Shown piece after piece: positions 8,642 to 16,814 of a stretch of DNA of 54,010 nt; within the stretch, counting starts at the first letter, position 1, and the number at the start of each line of letters is the position of its first letter. The notes beneath the pieces were generated by a model. The model did not search any database. It was not told the DNA's origin and saw only the letters and a list, made by a program, of their open reading frames with translations. The stretch spans positions 1-54,010 of the forward strand of contig NZ_WUQY01000028.1 in NCBI RefSeq assembly GCF_009829085.1, given 5' to 3'. The position numbers and the translations under genes are program-made. This stretch comes from Sphingobacterium bovisgrunnientis. Its GTDB lineage: Bacteria; Bacteroidota; Bacteroidia; Sphingobacteriales; Sphingobacteriaceae.

Positions 8642-9613
8642 TTACTTTAACCAACCTTTTTCCAATACTTCTTTTGCGTGGTAGGTTAAGATAGAGGTAG
8701 CCCCTGCACGGCGGAAACTTAATAAAGTTTCCATAATTACTGCTTCAGACAACCAGCCATTTGCAATAGCCGCTTTTAGCATAGCGTATTCACCTGAAAC
8801 GTTGTATGCTGCGATAGGTAAATCAAAATTATCGTGTAATAATTTAATCACATCCAAATAAGGAAGACCTGGTTTTACCATTAAGAAGTCAGCACCTTCT
8901 TCCATATCCAATTGTGCCTCGATTAATGCTTCTCTGCTGTTGGCAGGATTCATTTGGTAGGATTTTTTGTCACCTTTTTTAGGTGCTGAACCTAGAGCAT
9001 CACGGAAAGGACCGTAATAAGCAGAAGCGTATTTAGCGGTATACGACATCAACGATACATTGGTAAAGCCATTATCATCCAGAACACTGCGTAAATAACC
9101 AATACGACCGTCCATCATATCCGATGGTGCAATAATATCCGCACCTGCTTTTGCATGAGCCAAAGCCATTTTTCCTAAAACCTCAAGCGTTTCATCGTTT
9201 AAAATTTCCTCATTCTCCACTATACCATCGTGACCATCTGAACTGTAAGGATCCATCGCTACGTCTGTGATAACGCAAGCTTCTGGGAAGTTTTTCTTTA
9301 CAGCATCAATTGCACGCAAATACAACGTTCCTTCGCGGTAACTTTCTGTTGCGTATTTATCTTTTAATGACTCTTCGACAGCAGGGAACAAGTCAAACGC
9401 TTTCAGCCCTAAATTCATGCAACTTTCTACTTCACGTAGCAAGTTGTCGATTGAATAACGAAAAATGCCTGGCATGGATTTAACTTCCTCTTTTTGATTT
9501 TCGCCATCCACGATAAATAAAGGGAATATAAGATTGGCAGCGGACAAGTGTGTCTCTTGAATCATGTCACGAATGACTGCTGATTTTCTGTTTCTTCTAG
9601 GACGTTGTAACAT
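8642..9613 (-). CDS. hemB: Delta-aminolevulinic acid dehydratase (porphobilinogen synthase)
   Basis: Condenses two 5-aminolevulinates to porphobilinogen. At 323 residues it is full length. The two active-site lysines are Lys194 (SYTAKYASAYYG) and Lys247 (LMVKPGLPYLD). The metal loop reads DVAMDPYSSDGHDG: the three Cys of zinc-type enzymes are replaced by Ala and Asp, so this belongs to the zinc-independent, Mg/K-dependent class. The ATG at 9613 follows hemCD by 52 bases, a gap that holds a hairpin. Confidence 0.97.
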   Translation of the reverse strand: MLQRPRRNRKSAVIRDMIQETHLSAANLIFPLFIVDGENQKEEVKSMPGIFRYSIDNLLREVESCMNLGLKAFDLFPAVEESLKDKYATESYREGTLYLRAIDAVKKNFPEACVITDVAMDPYSSDGHDGIVENEEILNDETLEVLGKMALAHAKAGADIIAPSDMMDGRIGYLRSVLDDNGFTNVSLMSYTAKYASAYYGPFRDALGSAPKKGDKKSYQMNPANSREALIEAQLDMEEGADFLMVKPGLPYLDVIKLLHDNFDLPIAAYNVSGEYAMLKAAIANGWLSEAVIMETLLSFRRAGATSILTYHAKEVLEKGWLK

Positions 9614-9631
9614 GGTATATGTTTTATATGA

Positions 9632-9654
9632 AAGCCATTTCTAAGAAATGGCTT
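9632..9654 (-). other. Intercistronic hairpin between hemCD and hemB
   Basis: AAGCCATTT (9632-9640) pairs with AAATGGCTT (9646-9654) over a 5-base loop. On the transcribed minus strand no clean T-run follows, so processing or mRNA protection is more likely than full termination. Confidence 0.5.
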
Positions 9655-9665
9655 GTTATACTATT

Positions 9666-11261
9666 TTATTTGTATTCCAATCCAAAAATTGCTTCAGTTA
9701 AGCCCATTTCATCAGGAGAAAAAGGAAGTGAATATTTCAATCCCATTTCTTCGATTGCTTTAGCAGTAGAGTAGCCAATGCAGATGATTTGTTGATCTGG
9801 TTCAGCTAAATTTTCTGCAAAGTATGCTTGCACATTACTTGGGCTTGTGAAAATCAACACATCAGCATTTGATTTGTCCACATTTTCTTCCAAAACCGTT
9901 TCATAAATAGGCATATCAATGACTGTCGTGTTTTCTGTTAATGCTTTTTGAATACTCATTAACGAATCTTTCGCACGAGGAATAAACACCGTTTGTCCAT
10001 CCACAACTTTAGCAAACTCTTTTGCAATTTCTTCGGTACTAATGCCCAAATCATCACCTGAGAAATCTGCTACACGACCAAATTTGCGTAATGTCGACTC
10101 TGAGCCTCTTCCCAAAACACCAATTTTTGTTTTCTTCAAAATAACTGGATTCAATTTGAAGAAATGCTCAATTGCATTTTTACTGTTAAAGAAAATCCAA
10201 TCTGCCTTTTTTAGAATAAACGAATCTAGAGTATTGATCGTTGGAAATATTTTAATCAAAGATCTCGCGTCTACAGAAATATTGTGTTTCGCTAACCATT
10301 TTGCCAAATAGGAGTTTTCATCCAAATCTCTTGAGATAAAAACAGAAGAAGGCATTTTGCGATCTTTATTGAATTTTTCGAAAATTCGTTGTGCCATACC
10401 TTCAGTCGTATCTGACTCTAAGTACAATCTATCTGGAAAATCTTCATTATCCTCTGCGATAGAAGTCCACGATTCGAATTTGCCACTGCGCTCGCGACAG
10501 TAAGAGCCAAGAGGAGCGTGGCAACCCGCATCAAACATGTTTAAAACTTTACGCTCAACGGCAATAGTTTTGGCAACAGCTTCGCAGTTTATTTTTTGTA
10601 ATAAATTAAATAAATCTTGATCTGTTTCACGAATTTGAATAGCTAATACACCTTGTGCTGGCGCAGGAATAATCTCAACTGGTGAAATTTCTTCAATATG
10701 AAAATCAGATAAATCCATTTCAATGCGCGTAACACCAGCTTTAGCTAATACAATCGCATCATATTGTTCGTCACGAAGTTTTTGAATACGTGTTTGTAAA
10801 TTTCCACGTAAATCTGTGAATTCTAAATCTGGACGTACCGATAGCAGCTGCGCTTTACGTCTATTGGATGAAGTGCCTACACTTGCATTGTGTTTTAATG
10901 ACAAGCGTTTGGTTACATCCACACAATCTTTGTGAATAATAATCACTTCAGAAGGGTCTTCACGCTCCGATACGGCAGCGATGATAAGTCCTGGAGGATT
11001 AACCGTAGGTAAGTCTTTGTGGGAGTGAACGGCAAGATCAATTTTAGCAGAAAGTAATTCTTCTTCCAATTCTTTGGTGAAAAATCCTTTGCCTTCTAAT
11101 TTATCCAAACGAAGATGTTGGATAATATCGCCTTGCGTTTTAATGATTTTTAATTCGGCTTCTACACCGATTTCTGCTAATCTATCTTGTACGAAGTGGG
11201 CTTGCCAAAGCGCAAGTTTACTACCTCTAGTTCCGATAATTAATTTTCTATTCACTGACAC
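9666..11261 (-). CDS. hemCD: Fused hydroxymethylbilane synthase / uroporphyrinogen-III synthase
   Basis: A 531-residue fusion of two consecutive heme-pathway enzymes. The HemC part (about 1-300) has IGTRGSKLALWQA, AVHSHKDLPT, GTSSNRRKAQL, DLRGNLQTR and FDAGCHAPLGSYC with Cys247, the dipyrromethane cofactor anchor. The HemD part (about 305-531) starts at SVFISRDLDENSYLAKWL and has DWIFFNSKNAIEHFF, IPRAKDSLMSIQKAL and VLIFTSPSNVQAYF. Such fusions are known in Bacteroidota. The start codon is GTG (plus-strand CAC, 11259-11261); a second GTG follows two codons later. An inverted repeat and a -7 box lie just upstream. Confidence 0.95.
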   Translation of the reverse strand: MSVNRKLIIGTRGSKLALWQAHFVQDRLAEIGVEAELKIIKTQGDIIQHLRLDKLEGKGFFTKELEEELLSAKIDLAVHSHKDLPTVNPPGLIIAAVSEREDPSEVIIIHKDCVDVTKRLSLKHNASVGTSSNRRKAQLLSVRPDLEFTDLRGNLQTRIQKLRDEQYDAIVLAKAGVTRIEMDLSDFHIEEISPVEIIPAPAQGVLAIQIRETDQDLFNLLQKINCEAVAKTIAVERKVLNMFDAGCHAPLGSYCRERSGKFESWTSIAEDNEDFPDRLYLESDTTEGMAQRIFEKFNKDRKMPSSVFISRDLDENSYLAKWLAKHNISVDARSLIKIFPTINTLDSFILKKADWIFFNSKNAIEHFFKLNPVILKKTKIGVLGRGSESTLRKFGRVADFSGDDLGISTEEIAKEFAKVVDGQTVFIPRAKDSLMSIQKALTENTTVIDMPIYETVLEENVDKSNADVLIFTSPSNVQAYFAENLAEPDQQIICIGYSTAKAIEEMGLKYSLPFSPDEMGLTEAIFGLEYK

Positions 11262-11267
11262 AAATTT

Positions 11268-11294
11268 ACGTTAACAATTAACGTTGCAAATTTA
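11268..11294 (-). promoter_or_regulatory. hemCD upstream inverted repeat and -7 box
   Basis: A perfect inverted repeat, ACGTTAA-CAA-TTAACGT (11268-11284), lies 6 bases upstream of the hemCD GTG. Immediately beyond it CAAATTTA (11287-11294) reads TAAATTTG on the minus strand, a perfect TAnnTTTG -7 box. No -33 TTTG is at normal spacing. The repeat would fall at the start of transcription and could be an operator or a short 5' mRNA hairpin. Confidence 0.45.
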
Positions 11295-11366
11295 GCCAAA
11301 TAGAACCACTTTATGACCCTTTTAGTGTCAGAATAAAGTATCTTTTGCTTGGAATAAGATAAGGAA

Positions 11367-12608
11367 TTAGTTCTTTTCGAATTCGGTGTTTTTTACCAAA
11401 ATTTCTTTTGCCATCACCATTGGAACTTTGATGTATTTCTTTTCCATATAGTTGATAACTTTTTCCAAAACCTCACGCGCTTGGGGATCAAGATTGTTTA
11501 AGTCTTGCGCAAAAACCTCATTCATTGCGATAGCACGAATCTCTTTAATTTTATCGGGAACCTGACGCATAGCGACTTCTACGCGACGTTGTTTAATAAT
11601 AGGAAGAAATTCTTTAATATTCGCTTCAATGATCGTTTCAGCACTTTCTAATTCATTATAACGCTCTTGGATATTCTTCTCGGCAATAGCTTGCAATCCA
11701 CGTACTTCGATGTAGTGAATAGAATTTTTAGCTAAAACATCAGCATCAATATCATTTGGAATTGCTAAATCAACAATGACTTTTTTGTCTGTGTCACCAT
11801 TTAATAAGCTTTGGTACAAATCATTGTCAATTATTGAACCTGCAGCACCTGTACAGGTAATCATTACGTCGAAACCTTGTTTGTAATTCGCTAATTCAGT
11901 CAAAGGATAAGCTTCACAGTTTAACTCCTGAGCTAATTTTTTAGCATTTTCCAACGTGCGATTGAAAACGACGAAATTAGAAAGTTTATGTTTTTTAAGG
12001 TATTTAGCAAAGTTTTGGTTTGTTTCGCCAGAACCGATTACTAAAATTCTAGGATTTTCTGCTAATTTGATTTCTTTCAACTTGCGGTAAGCCAACGAAA
12101 CTACAGAGATGGGATTGCGTGAAATGTTTGTATAAGTGTACACTTCTTTTGCTGTTTTTACCAGTCTATCCATCATTAATCGAAGGAAATCACCAGTAAA
12201 ACCCGCTTCACGACATTTTTCGTATGCACGACGAACCTGTGCTAAAATTTCTTTTTCCCCAACAACCAAACTCTCTAAAGAGCAAGACATGCGGAACAGA
12301 TGATTTAAAGCTTCTAGTCCAGTGTAACGTGTTACTTGACCTAAATAACAATGAAGACGATCTGCAGGAACACAGAAATTCATTTTTTGCATAAATTCTG
12401 CAATGAACTCATCTGTCAATTCATGGGCACCATAAAAGACAAACTCCACACGATTACACGTTGCTATGTAGAATACTTCTGGAATATCTAAGGTATTTTT
12501 AAGATTGATTAATCTAGCATCTAACTCTTCGTTACAGATAACTAAATTGCCCAAATCTTTCAGGTCAACGTGTTTGTGTGTGAATGCTATAACTTTTAAA
12601 TTCTTCAA
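11367..12608 (-). CDS. hemA: Glutamyl-tRNA reductase
   Basis: Reduces glutamyl-tRNA(Glu) to glutamate-1-semialdehyde, the committed step of the C5 pathway. The 413 residues are full length. Catalytic Cys51 sits in YIATCNRVEFVF. Also visible are EKEILAQVRRAYE, the NADP-binding region RILVIGSGETNQNFAKYL, and the C-terminal dimerisation helices. The start is TTG at 12608 (plus-strand CAA): the frame is closed by TAG four codons further upstream, there is no ATG between, and MKNLKVIAFTHKH is the expected N-terminus. A weak start codon on the first, usually regulated, enzyme could limit expression. The promoter lies at 12640-12674. Confidence 0.95.
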   Translation of the reverse strand: MKNLKVIAFTHKHVDLKDLGNLVICNEELDARLINLKNTLDIPEVFYIATCNRVEFVFYGAHELTDEFIAEFMQKMNFCVPADRLHCYLGQVTRYTGLEALNHLFRMSCSLESLVVGEKEILAQVRRAYEKCREAGFTGDFLRLMMDRLVKTAKEVYTYTNISRNPISVVSLAYRKLKEIKLAENPRILVIGSGETNQNFAKYLKKHKLSNFVVFNRTLENAKKLAQELNCEAYPLTELANYKQGFDVMITCTGAAGSIIDNDLYQSLLNGDTDKKVIVDLAIPNDIDADVLAKNSIHYIEVRGLQAIAEKNIQERYNELESAETIIEANIKEFLPIIKQRRVEVAMRQVPDKIKEIRAIAMNEVFAQDLNNLDPQAREVLEKVINYMEKKYIKVPMVMAKEILVKNTEFEKN

Positions 12609-12639
12609 CGCTTTAACTTTCTAGCTCAAATAACTGTTG

Positions 12640-12674
12640 CAAATGTAGACTAAAACCTTGGTTCTTCTGTCAAA
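12640..12674 (-). promoter_or_regulatory. hemA promoter
   Basis: CAAATGTA (12640-12647) is TACATTTG on the minus strand, a perfect Bacteroidota -7 box; CAAA (12671-12674) is the -33 TTTG with a 23-base spacer, at the long end of the usual range. It predicts a leader of roughly 25-30 bases. Confidence 0.6.
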
Positions 12675-12924
12675 AATCTGTCAAACCAATTAATTTAGAA
12701 AGACTCTAAATAATCGGTTTTTTATTTTCAAATAATTGATTATCAGTTTGTTTTAGATTAAACTTAATGTCATTATGACCTATGTCATATAATTAAAATC
12801 TATTTTGTAATATCAATCATAATTTGGGGTGAGGTAAGTACATTAATTTGCTTTCAAATACCTTGTTCAAATATAGGAATTAAAATATTTGGGCATATAA
12901 AATTGTAAATTTACCTTTACCATT
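12675..12924. other. Intergenic between divergent hemA and membrane protein gene
   Basis: AT-rich spacer. Apart from the hemA promoter at its left end I see no gene. TAAATTTA at 12906-12913 resembles a -7 box for the plus-strand gene (7 of 8), but the nearest TTTG is only 14 bases away. Confidence 0.4.
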
Positions 12925-13323
12925 ATGTACATACTAAGAAAACCTATCGCACTATTGGGTATCGCCGTGAGCGCTTTATCAACTGTATTCTGTCCATTCC
13001 TAAAAGTGCCTCTCAAAGGTAACTGGAATCTTTATGAAACAGATACCAGCTTATTTTTAATCACATTAGGGATACTCGGATTGAATGTTTTATTTTTCGT
13101 GTCACGAAAAATAGCATTGTTTCGTTTCACATCTATAGTTTATTTGATTTGGAGTATTCTAGGTTTGATTGCTGTTTATTTCAAGATCAACAATTATTTC
13201 GGAATGAAACTCGTTGATGGTTTACTAGCAAAAACATTACATATACAATGGGGATGGGCTGTACTTATATTAAGTGCATTGGTGATGGTATGGAGTGTGA
13301 AAAAAGTAAAAGAGATTAATTAA
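12925..13323 (+). CDS. Four-helix membrane protein, DUF4293-like
   Basis: A 132-residue hydrophobic protein with four predicted transmembrane segments (about residues 5-25, 44-60, 66-88, 108-125) and a conserved-looking soluble loop PFLKVPLKGNWNLYETDTS between the first two. The topology resembles small DUF4293-type proteins of Bacteroidota; the family name is tentative and the function unknown. Its stop shares one base with the start of the next gene, so the two are coupled. Confidence 0.75.
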   Translation: MYILRKPIALLGIAVSALSTVFCPFLKVPLKGNWNLYETDTSLFLITLGILGLNVLFFVSRKIALFRFTSIVYLIWSILGLIAVYFKINNYFGMKLVDGLLAKTLHIQWGWAVLILSALVMVWSVKKVKEIN

Positions 13324-14378
13324 TGAGACATAAACAAATCAATAATACGCCTATTAATCAAATCATGCTGATTTTGATTATTCTGCTTATATGTATACTG
13401 ATATTTAAAAATCTGCTGTATTATTTACCTGGTTTTCTAGGCGCAATTACTTTGTACATATTATATCGAAATTCGTATTTCAAACTCACCGAACAGCGGA
13501 AGTGGAATAAATCATTAGCGAGTGTGGTATACATATTAATATCTATTGTCTTCATTGTATTACCGATATGGGCTATTGTAGATTATTTAATTCCTCAGGT
13601 CAGAAGCTTTTTGAATAATACGGATCAGATCGTATTACAGTTTAATCAGGTTAAATCTTTTATGGCTGATAAACCTTTACTGCAAGATATAGATTTGTCC
13701 GATGAAGCACTTCTAAATTTTCTACAAAGATTGACACGGTATATCCCGAGTATCTTGAATTCTGTAATGGAAGTTGGAGTAAATTTATTAGTCGCTCTCT
13801 TCGTATTGTACTTTATGTTGGTGCATGGTCGTATAATGGAACAATATATTGATCGTGCTATACCATTTTCGAATACCAGTAAAAATGAAATATGGGCTGA
13901 AGTAGATTTGATGGTACGCTCAAATGCTATTGGCATTCCGATTTTAGGACTATGTCAAGGACTTGTTGCTATGCTTGGGTATTGGATTTTCGGTGTAGAG
14001 ACTTTTATCCTCTTAGGTATATTGACCGGGGTATCATCCATTATTCCTGTCTTAGGTACAATGACAATTTACATTCCGGTATGCATCACCGTATTTGCTA
14101 CTAGTTCTTTAGGTAATGGCATTGGGTTGACTTTATATTGCTTTTTGTTGGTAGGAGGAATAGATAATATTTTGCGTTTCACCATTTTAAAAACTTTAGG
14201 AAACGTACCTCCGTTGATTACTGTATTTGGGGTTTTGTTGGGGTTGAATATGTTTGGCATGTTGGGTTTAATTTTTGGACCGCTGATATTGTCGTCTGTA
14301 GGCGTTTTAATCAAGGTTTATTCGAATGAATATGGAAAAGGTAACGCAATCGATATACTAGATTTAAAATTTAAATAA
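13323..14378 (+). CDS. AI-2E family transporter (PerM-like)
   Basis: A 351-residue multi-pass inner-membrane protein of the AI-2E/PerM family, widespread but with uncertain substrates (autoinducer export, Na+/H+ exchange and others have been proposed for members). Two N-terminal helices, a soluble segment (about 90-140), then the family core: GIPILGLCQGLVAMLGYWIFG, LLGILTGVSSIIPVLGT and a C-terminal PPLITVFGVLLGLNMFG followed by GLIFGPLILS. It starts on the stop codon of the preceding membrane protein gene and ends inside a terminator. Confidence 0.9.
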   Translation: MRHKQINNTPINQIMLILIILLICILIFKNLLYYLPGFLGAITLYILYRNSYFKLTEQRKWNKSLASVVYILISIVFIVLPIWAIVDYLIPQVRSFLNNTDQIVLQFNQVKSFMADKPLLQDIDLSDEALLNFLQRLTRYIPSILNSVMEVGVNLLVALFVLYFMLVHGRIMEQYIDRAIPFSNTSKNEIWAEVDLMVRSNAIGIPILGLCQGLVAMLGYWIFGVETFILLGILTGVSSIIPVLGTMTIYIPVCITVFATSSLGNGIGLTLYCFLLVGGIDNILRFTILKTLGNVPPLITVFGVLLGLNMFGMLGLIFGPLILSSVGVLIKVYSNEYGKGNAIDILDLKFK

Positions 14379-14398
14379 GTAAGCACTTACTTTTTTTT
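14377..14398 (+). terminator. Terminator of the AI-2E transporter gene
   Basis: AAGTAA and TTACTT pair around GCAC, followed by T9; the stem begins within the stop codon of the transporter gene. Confidence 0.75.
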
Positions 14399-14408
14399 AA
14401 ATTTTTCT

Positions 14409-14438
14409 TTTGTAATCCATTTGAACTCATTATGTTTG
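14409..14438 (+). promoter_or_regulatory. Strong Bacteroidota promoter
   Basis: TTTG (14409-14412), an 18-base spacer, then TATGTTTG (14431-14438), a perfect -7 box. The predicted start is near 14443. No long gene follows before the terminator at 14586-14618. Confidence 0.65.
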
Positions 14439-14512
14439 TAAGACTAAGGGAGATGAAAGAATGAAACTTTGTGAGTATTTACTCACGAGTGAATAACCAA
14501 AAAACAAGATTA

Positions 14513-14581
14513 ATGATAGACCAGGATGTCTTAAAACTTCAAAGATATTTTCTATCCAATTATAAAACTATTTTAGACTAA
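14513..14581 (+). CDS. Possible 22-aa ORF in the small transcript
   Basis: ATG-initiated, starting MIDQDVLKLQRYFLSNYK and ending ILD. It is amphipathic with no similarity I recognise. Its only support is the position between a good promoter and a terminator, so it may be chance. Confidence 0.25.
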   Translation: MIDQDVLKLQRYFLSNYKTILD

Positions 14582-14585
14582 TTGT

Positions 14586-14618
14586 AGACTTGTCCGTTCC
14601 TGTGACAAGTCTTTTTTT
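14586..14618 (+). terminator. Strong rho-independent terminator
   Basis: AGACTTGTC (14586-14594) pairs with GACAAGTCT (14604-14612), followed by T7. It is separate from the transporter terminator about 200 bases earlier. Confidence 0.85.
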
Positions 14619-14643
14619 ATGTGGATAAGCGAGGGTAAATTCT

Positions 14644-14686
14644 TATATTTGTAGACATGTGTGTAAACACTTTAAACCATTAGGAG
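14644..14686 (+). promoter_or_regulatory. rbfA -7 box and Shine-Dalgarno
   Basis: TATATTTG (14644-14651) is a perfect -7 box; no exact TTTG is at -33. AGGAG (14682-14686) lies 6 bases before the rbfA ATG, an unusually good Shine-Dalgarno for this phylum. Confidence 0.5.
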
Positions 14687-14692
14687 AAACAT

Positions 14693-15064
14693 ATGGGAAC
14701 GGAAAGTAAGAGACAACAAAGATTTGCAGGAGTTTTACAACAAGATTTAGCTGAATTATTTCAACGTGAAGGTGGGGCATGGGCGCCAGGAGCATTTATT
14801 ACCGTCACGAAAGTACGTGTAACTCCCGATCTTGCTATTGCACGTGTTTTTTTAAGTTTCTTGAATACCAATACTGCTAAAGAATCAATTGCGTCTATTA
14901 AAACAAAAACGAACGAAATTCGCTATAAATTGGGTGCACGTATAAAAAATCAAGCGAGAATTGTTCCGCATCTGGAATTTTTCTTGGATGATACGAATGA
15001 ATACGTCGAGCATATGGATAAGATATTCGAAGAAATTAGCAAAGAAACTAGACAGCCAGATTAA
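14693..15064 (+). CDS. rbfA: Ribosome-binding factor A
   Basis: A 123-residue KH-like protein that binds the 30S subunit and helps mature the 5' end of 16S rRNA. Diagnostic parts: SKRQQRFAGVLQQDLAELF near the N-terminus, ITVTKVRVTPDLAIARVFLS in the centre, and RIVPHLEFFLDDTNEYVEHM near the C-terminus. The ATG follows AGGAG at proper spacing. A terminator overlaps the end of the gene. Confidence 0.95.
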   Translation: MGTESKRQQRFAGVLQQDLAELFQREGGAWAPGAFITVTKVRVTPDLAIARVFLSFLNTNTAKESIASIKTKTNEIRYKLGARIKNQARIVPHLEFFLDDTNEYVEHMDKIFEEISKETRQPD

Positions 15065-15080
15065 ACAATCTGGCTTTTTT
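15054..15080 (+). terminator. rbfA terminator
   Basis: AGCCAGAT (15054-15061) pairs with ATCTGGCT (15068-15075), followed by T6. It spans the rbfA stop codon and ends 4 bases before aat. Confidence 0.75.
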
Positions 15081-15084
15081 GATT

Positions 15085-15765
15085 ATGATATTTCGATTAG
15101 ACGATCAACAAATTTTATTTCCAGATCCCAATTTGGCTGAAGTGGATGGACTTTTGGCTGTAGGGGGAGATTTGCGCACGGAGCGTTTACTTCTTGGCTA
15201 TGCAAATGGTATATTTCCGTGGTATTCGGAAGATACGCCTATATTGTGGTATGCGCCGCATGAGCGTTTTGTACTATACCCAGAAGAAATCAAGATTAGC
15301 AAATCTATGGCTAAAGTCATGGAAAGGGGAAATTTTAAAATAACCTTTAATCAATCATTTGCACAAGTTATTCACAATTGTGCATCCATAGATCGAAAGG
15401 ATCAAGACGGGACGTGGATAGTCGATGATATGCAGGAGGCTTATATTAATTTGCATCATCAAGGGTTTGTACATAGTATTGAAGTTTGGCAAAATAATGA
15501 GTTGGTGGGGGGATTGTATGGTGTATTAGTAGGAAAAATCTTTTGTGGAGAAAGTATGTTTTCAAAAGTTTCGAATGCATCTAAAGCAGCTTTAATATTT
15601 TTATGTCAACAATTCGATTTGGAGCTTGTAGATTGTCAGATTCATTCCGAACATTTAGAATATATGGGTGCGAAGCTTATCGATTCCAAAATATTTTATA
15701 ATTTGCTACGTAAACAAGAATATTCTGCGCATGGATTACAAAAGCTTCTTCGACATTTCGAGTGA
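15085..15765 (+). CDS. aat: Leucyl/phenylalanyl-tRNA-protein transferase
   Basis: Adds Leu or Phe to N-terminal Arg/Lys of proteins, marking them for the ClpS-ClpAP N-degron pathway. 226 residues with FPDPNLAEVDGLLAVGGDL, YANGIFPWY, WYAPHERFVL, DGTWIVDDM, HSIEVWQNNELVGGLYG and GKIFCGESMFS. The ATG at 15085 is preferred; a TTG two codons earlier sits inside the rbfA terminator T-run. clpS is also present in this window (48956), so both halves of the pathway are here. Its 3' end overlaps the next gene by 35 bases. Confidence 0.96.
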   Translation: MIFRLDDQQILFPDPNLAEVDGLLAVGGDLRTERLLLGYANGIFPWYSEDTPILWYAPHERFVLYPEEIKISKSMAKVMERGNFKITFNQSFAQVIHNCASIDRKDQDGTWIVDDMQEAYINLHHQGFVHSIEVWQNNELVGGLYGVLVGKIFCGESMFSKVSNASKAALIFLCQQFDLELVDCQIHSEHLEYMGAKLIDSKIFYNLLRKQEYSAHGLQKLLRHFE

Positions 15766-16813
15766 AATCACTTATCTCAATACACCTGGTAATGGGCTGA
15801 TGCCGCGTTCGCATTATGCTTGGCGCGGTCGAAGAGAACAAGAATTTTTTGCTGTCGGGGGAGATTTGCGAGACCAGCAAGGGGCATTTATCACAAACAT
15901 AAAATCAGAATTTGCTGCGTTATTTAATTGTTCTGTTTCGAATGTTTTTGCTTTACCGAACTTTTCATTTGGATTACATACATTGATTAATGGGTTGCCC
16001 AAAGGTTTGAAATATGCCATCCTCGATGAGGATTATCCATCATTGAATTATCCGGTGATAAGTCGTCAATTGGATTATTTCAAGATCACTGTAAAAGCTC
16101 AACTGGAAGTAAATATTGAAGATTGTATTCAAAAACATAAGGCGGATGTGTTGCTCTTAAGTGTTGTGCAATATATCAATGGATTAAAAATTGATTTGAG
16201 CTTCATTCAATATTTGAAATCAAAATACCCAAATCTAATTATCATCGGTGATGCTACACAATACTTAGGCACAGAGCCCTTTGATTTTGAAAATTCAGGA
16301 TTTGACGCAATTGGAGGTTCGGGCTACAAATGGATGATGGCGGGCTTTGGAAATGGTTATTTGATACTTTCAAATCAATTGAAAGAGCTTCTTTATGCTG
16401 ACGCACAGCAAGGGGAAAGACCAAAAGAAGCGATGTGGTTGAGTAAAAGCATATTGGATACGTTTTTAGAGCCAGGGCATCAAGATACCTTGAGTCATGG
16501 TACATTAGGACAGTCGATACAGTTTTTGAAGCTTTTAGGTTTAGATAATATTCAACAACATTTGCAAGAAATCAGTGCGTATGCGTATGAAAAACTAGGT
16601 GAAAGAGATTTACTTTTGCCTGAGATAAAAAACAGAAAGATAAAATCTTCGTTGATAAATATACAACTTGATCCAAAATATTATGATTTGTTGATGGCGA
16701 GTGGCATTAAATGTTTTCCACGTGGCAAAGGCATTCGAATAGGATTACATTTATACAATACATTAGAAGATGTAGATAAGTTAATGGAAGTGATTGATAA
16801 AATAGAGAAATAA
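15731..16813 (+). CDS. Class V aminotransferase (PLP-dependent)
   Basis: About 360 residues of fold-type I, class V (cysteine desulfurase / isopenicillin epimerase-like). It shows LNTPGNGLMPRSHYAWR near the N-terminus, IIGDATQYLGTEPFDF and IGGSGYKWMMAGFGNGYL, whose Lys is the expected Schiff base, plus a late FPRGKGIRIGLHLYNT typical of the small domain. The substrate is unknown. The ATG at 15731 is preferred over a start at 15668, which would extend 98 bases into aat without matching the family N-terminus. Overlap with aat suggests translational coupling. Confidence 0.85.
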   Translation: MDYKSFFDISSEITYLNTPGNGLMPRSHYAWRGRREQEFFAVGGDLRDQQGAFITNIKSEFAALFNCSVSNVFALPNFSFGLHTLINGLPKGLKYAILDEDYPSLNYPVISRQLDYFKITVKAQLEVNIEDCIQKHKADVLLLSVVQYINGLKIDLSFIQYLKSKYPNLIIIGDATQYLGTEPFDFENSGFDAIGGSGYKWMMAGFGNGYLILSNQLKELLYADAQQGERPKEAMWLSKSILDTFLEPGHQDTLSHGTLGQSIQFLKLLGLDNIQQHLQEISAYAYEKLGERDLLLPEIKNRKIKSSLINIQLDPKYYDLLMASGIKCFPRGKGIRIGLHLYNTLEDVDKLMEVIDKIEK

Positions 16814-16814
16814 G

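Larger units (their letters stand above)
14443..14618 (+). ncRNA. Candidate small RNA or small-protein transcript
   Basis: About 175 bases lie between the promoter at 14409-14438 and a strong terminator. The transcript has a perfect inverted repeat GTGAG-TATTTA-CTCAC (around 14471-14486) and a 22-codon ORF at 14513-14581 that ends right before the terminator. I recognise no named RNA: it does not fold as the single long bulged hairpin of 6S RNA, and it is too short for tmRNA. It could be an sRNA or a small mRNA. Confidence 0.4.

Noticed and set aside
11261..11268. CAAATTTA at 11261-11268 as the hemCD -7 box
   Set aside because: It overlaps the start codon; the identical box at 11287-11294 is better placed.
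12906..12913. TAAATTTA as the promoter of the membrane protein gene
   Set aside because: One mismatch, and the nearest TTTG is only 14 bases away.
14443..14618. 6S RNA or tmRNA identity for the small transcript
   Set aside because: It does not form the long bulged hairpin of 6S RNA and is too short for tmRNA, with no tRNA-like ends.
15668..15730. Aminotransferase start at 15668
   Set aside because: It would overlap aat by 98 bases and adds residues unlike the family; the ATG at 15731 fits.
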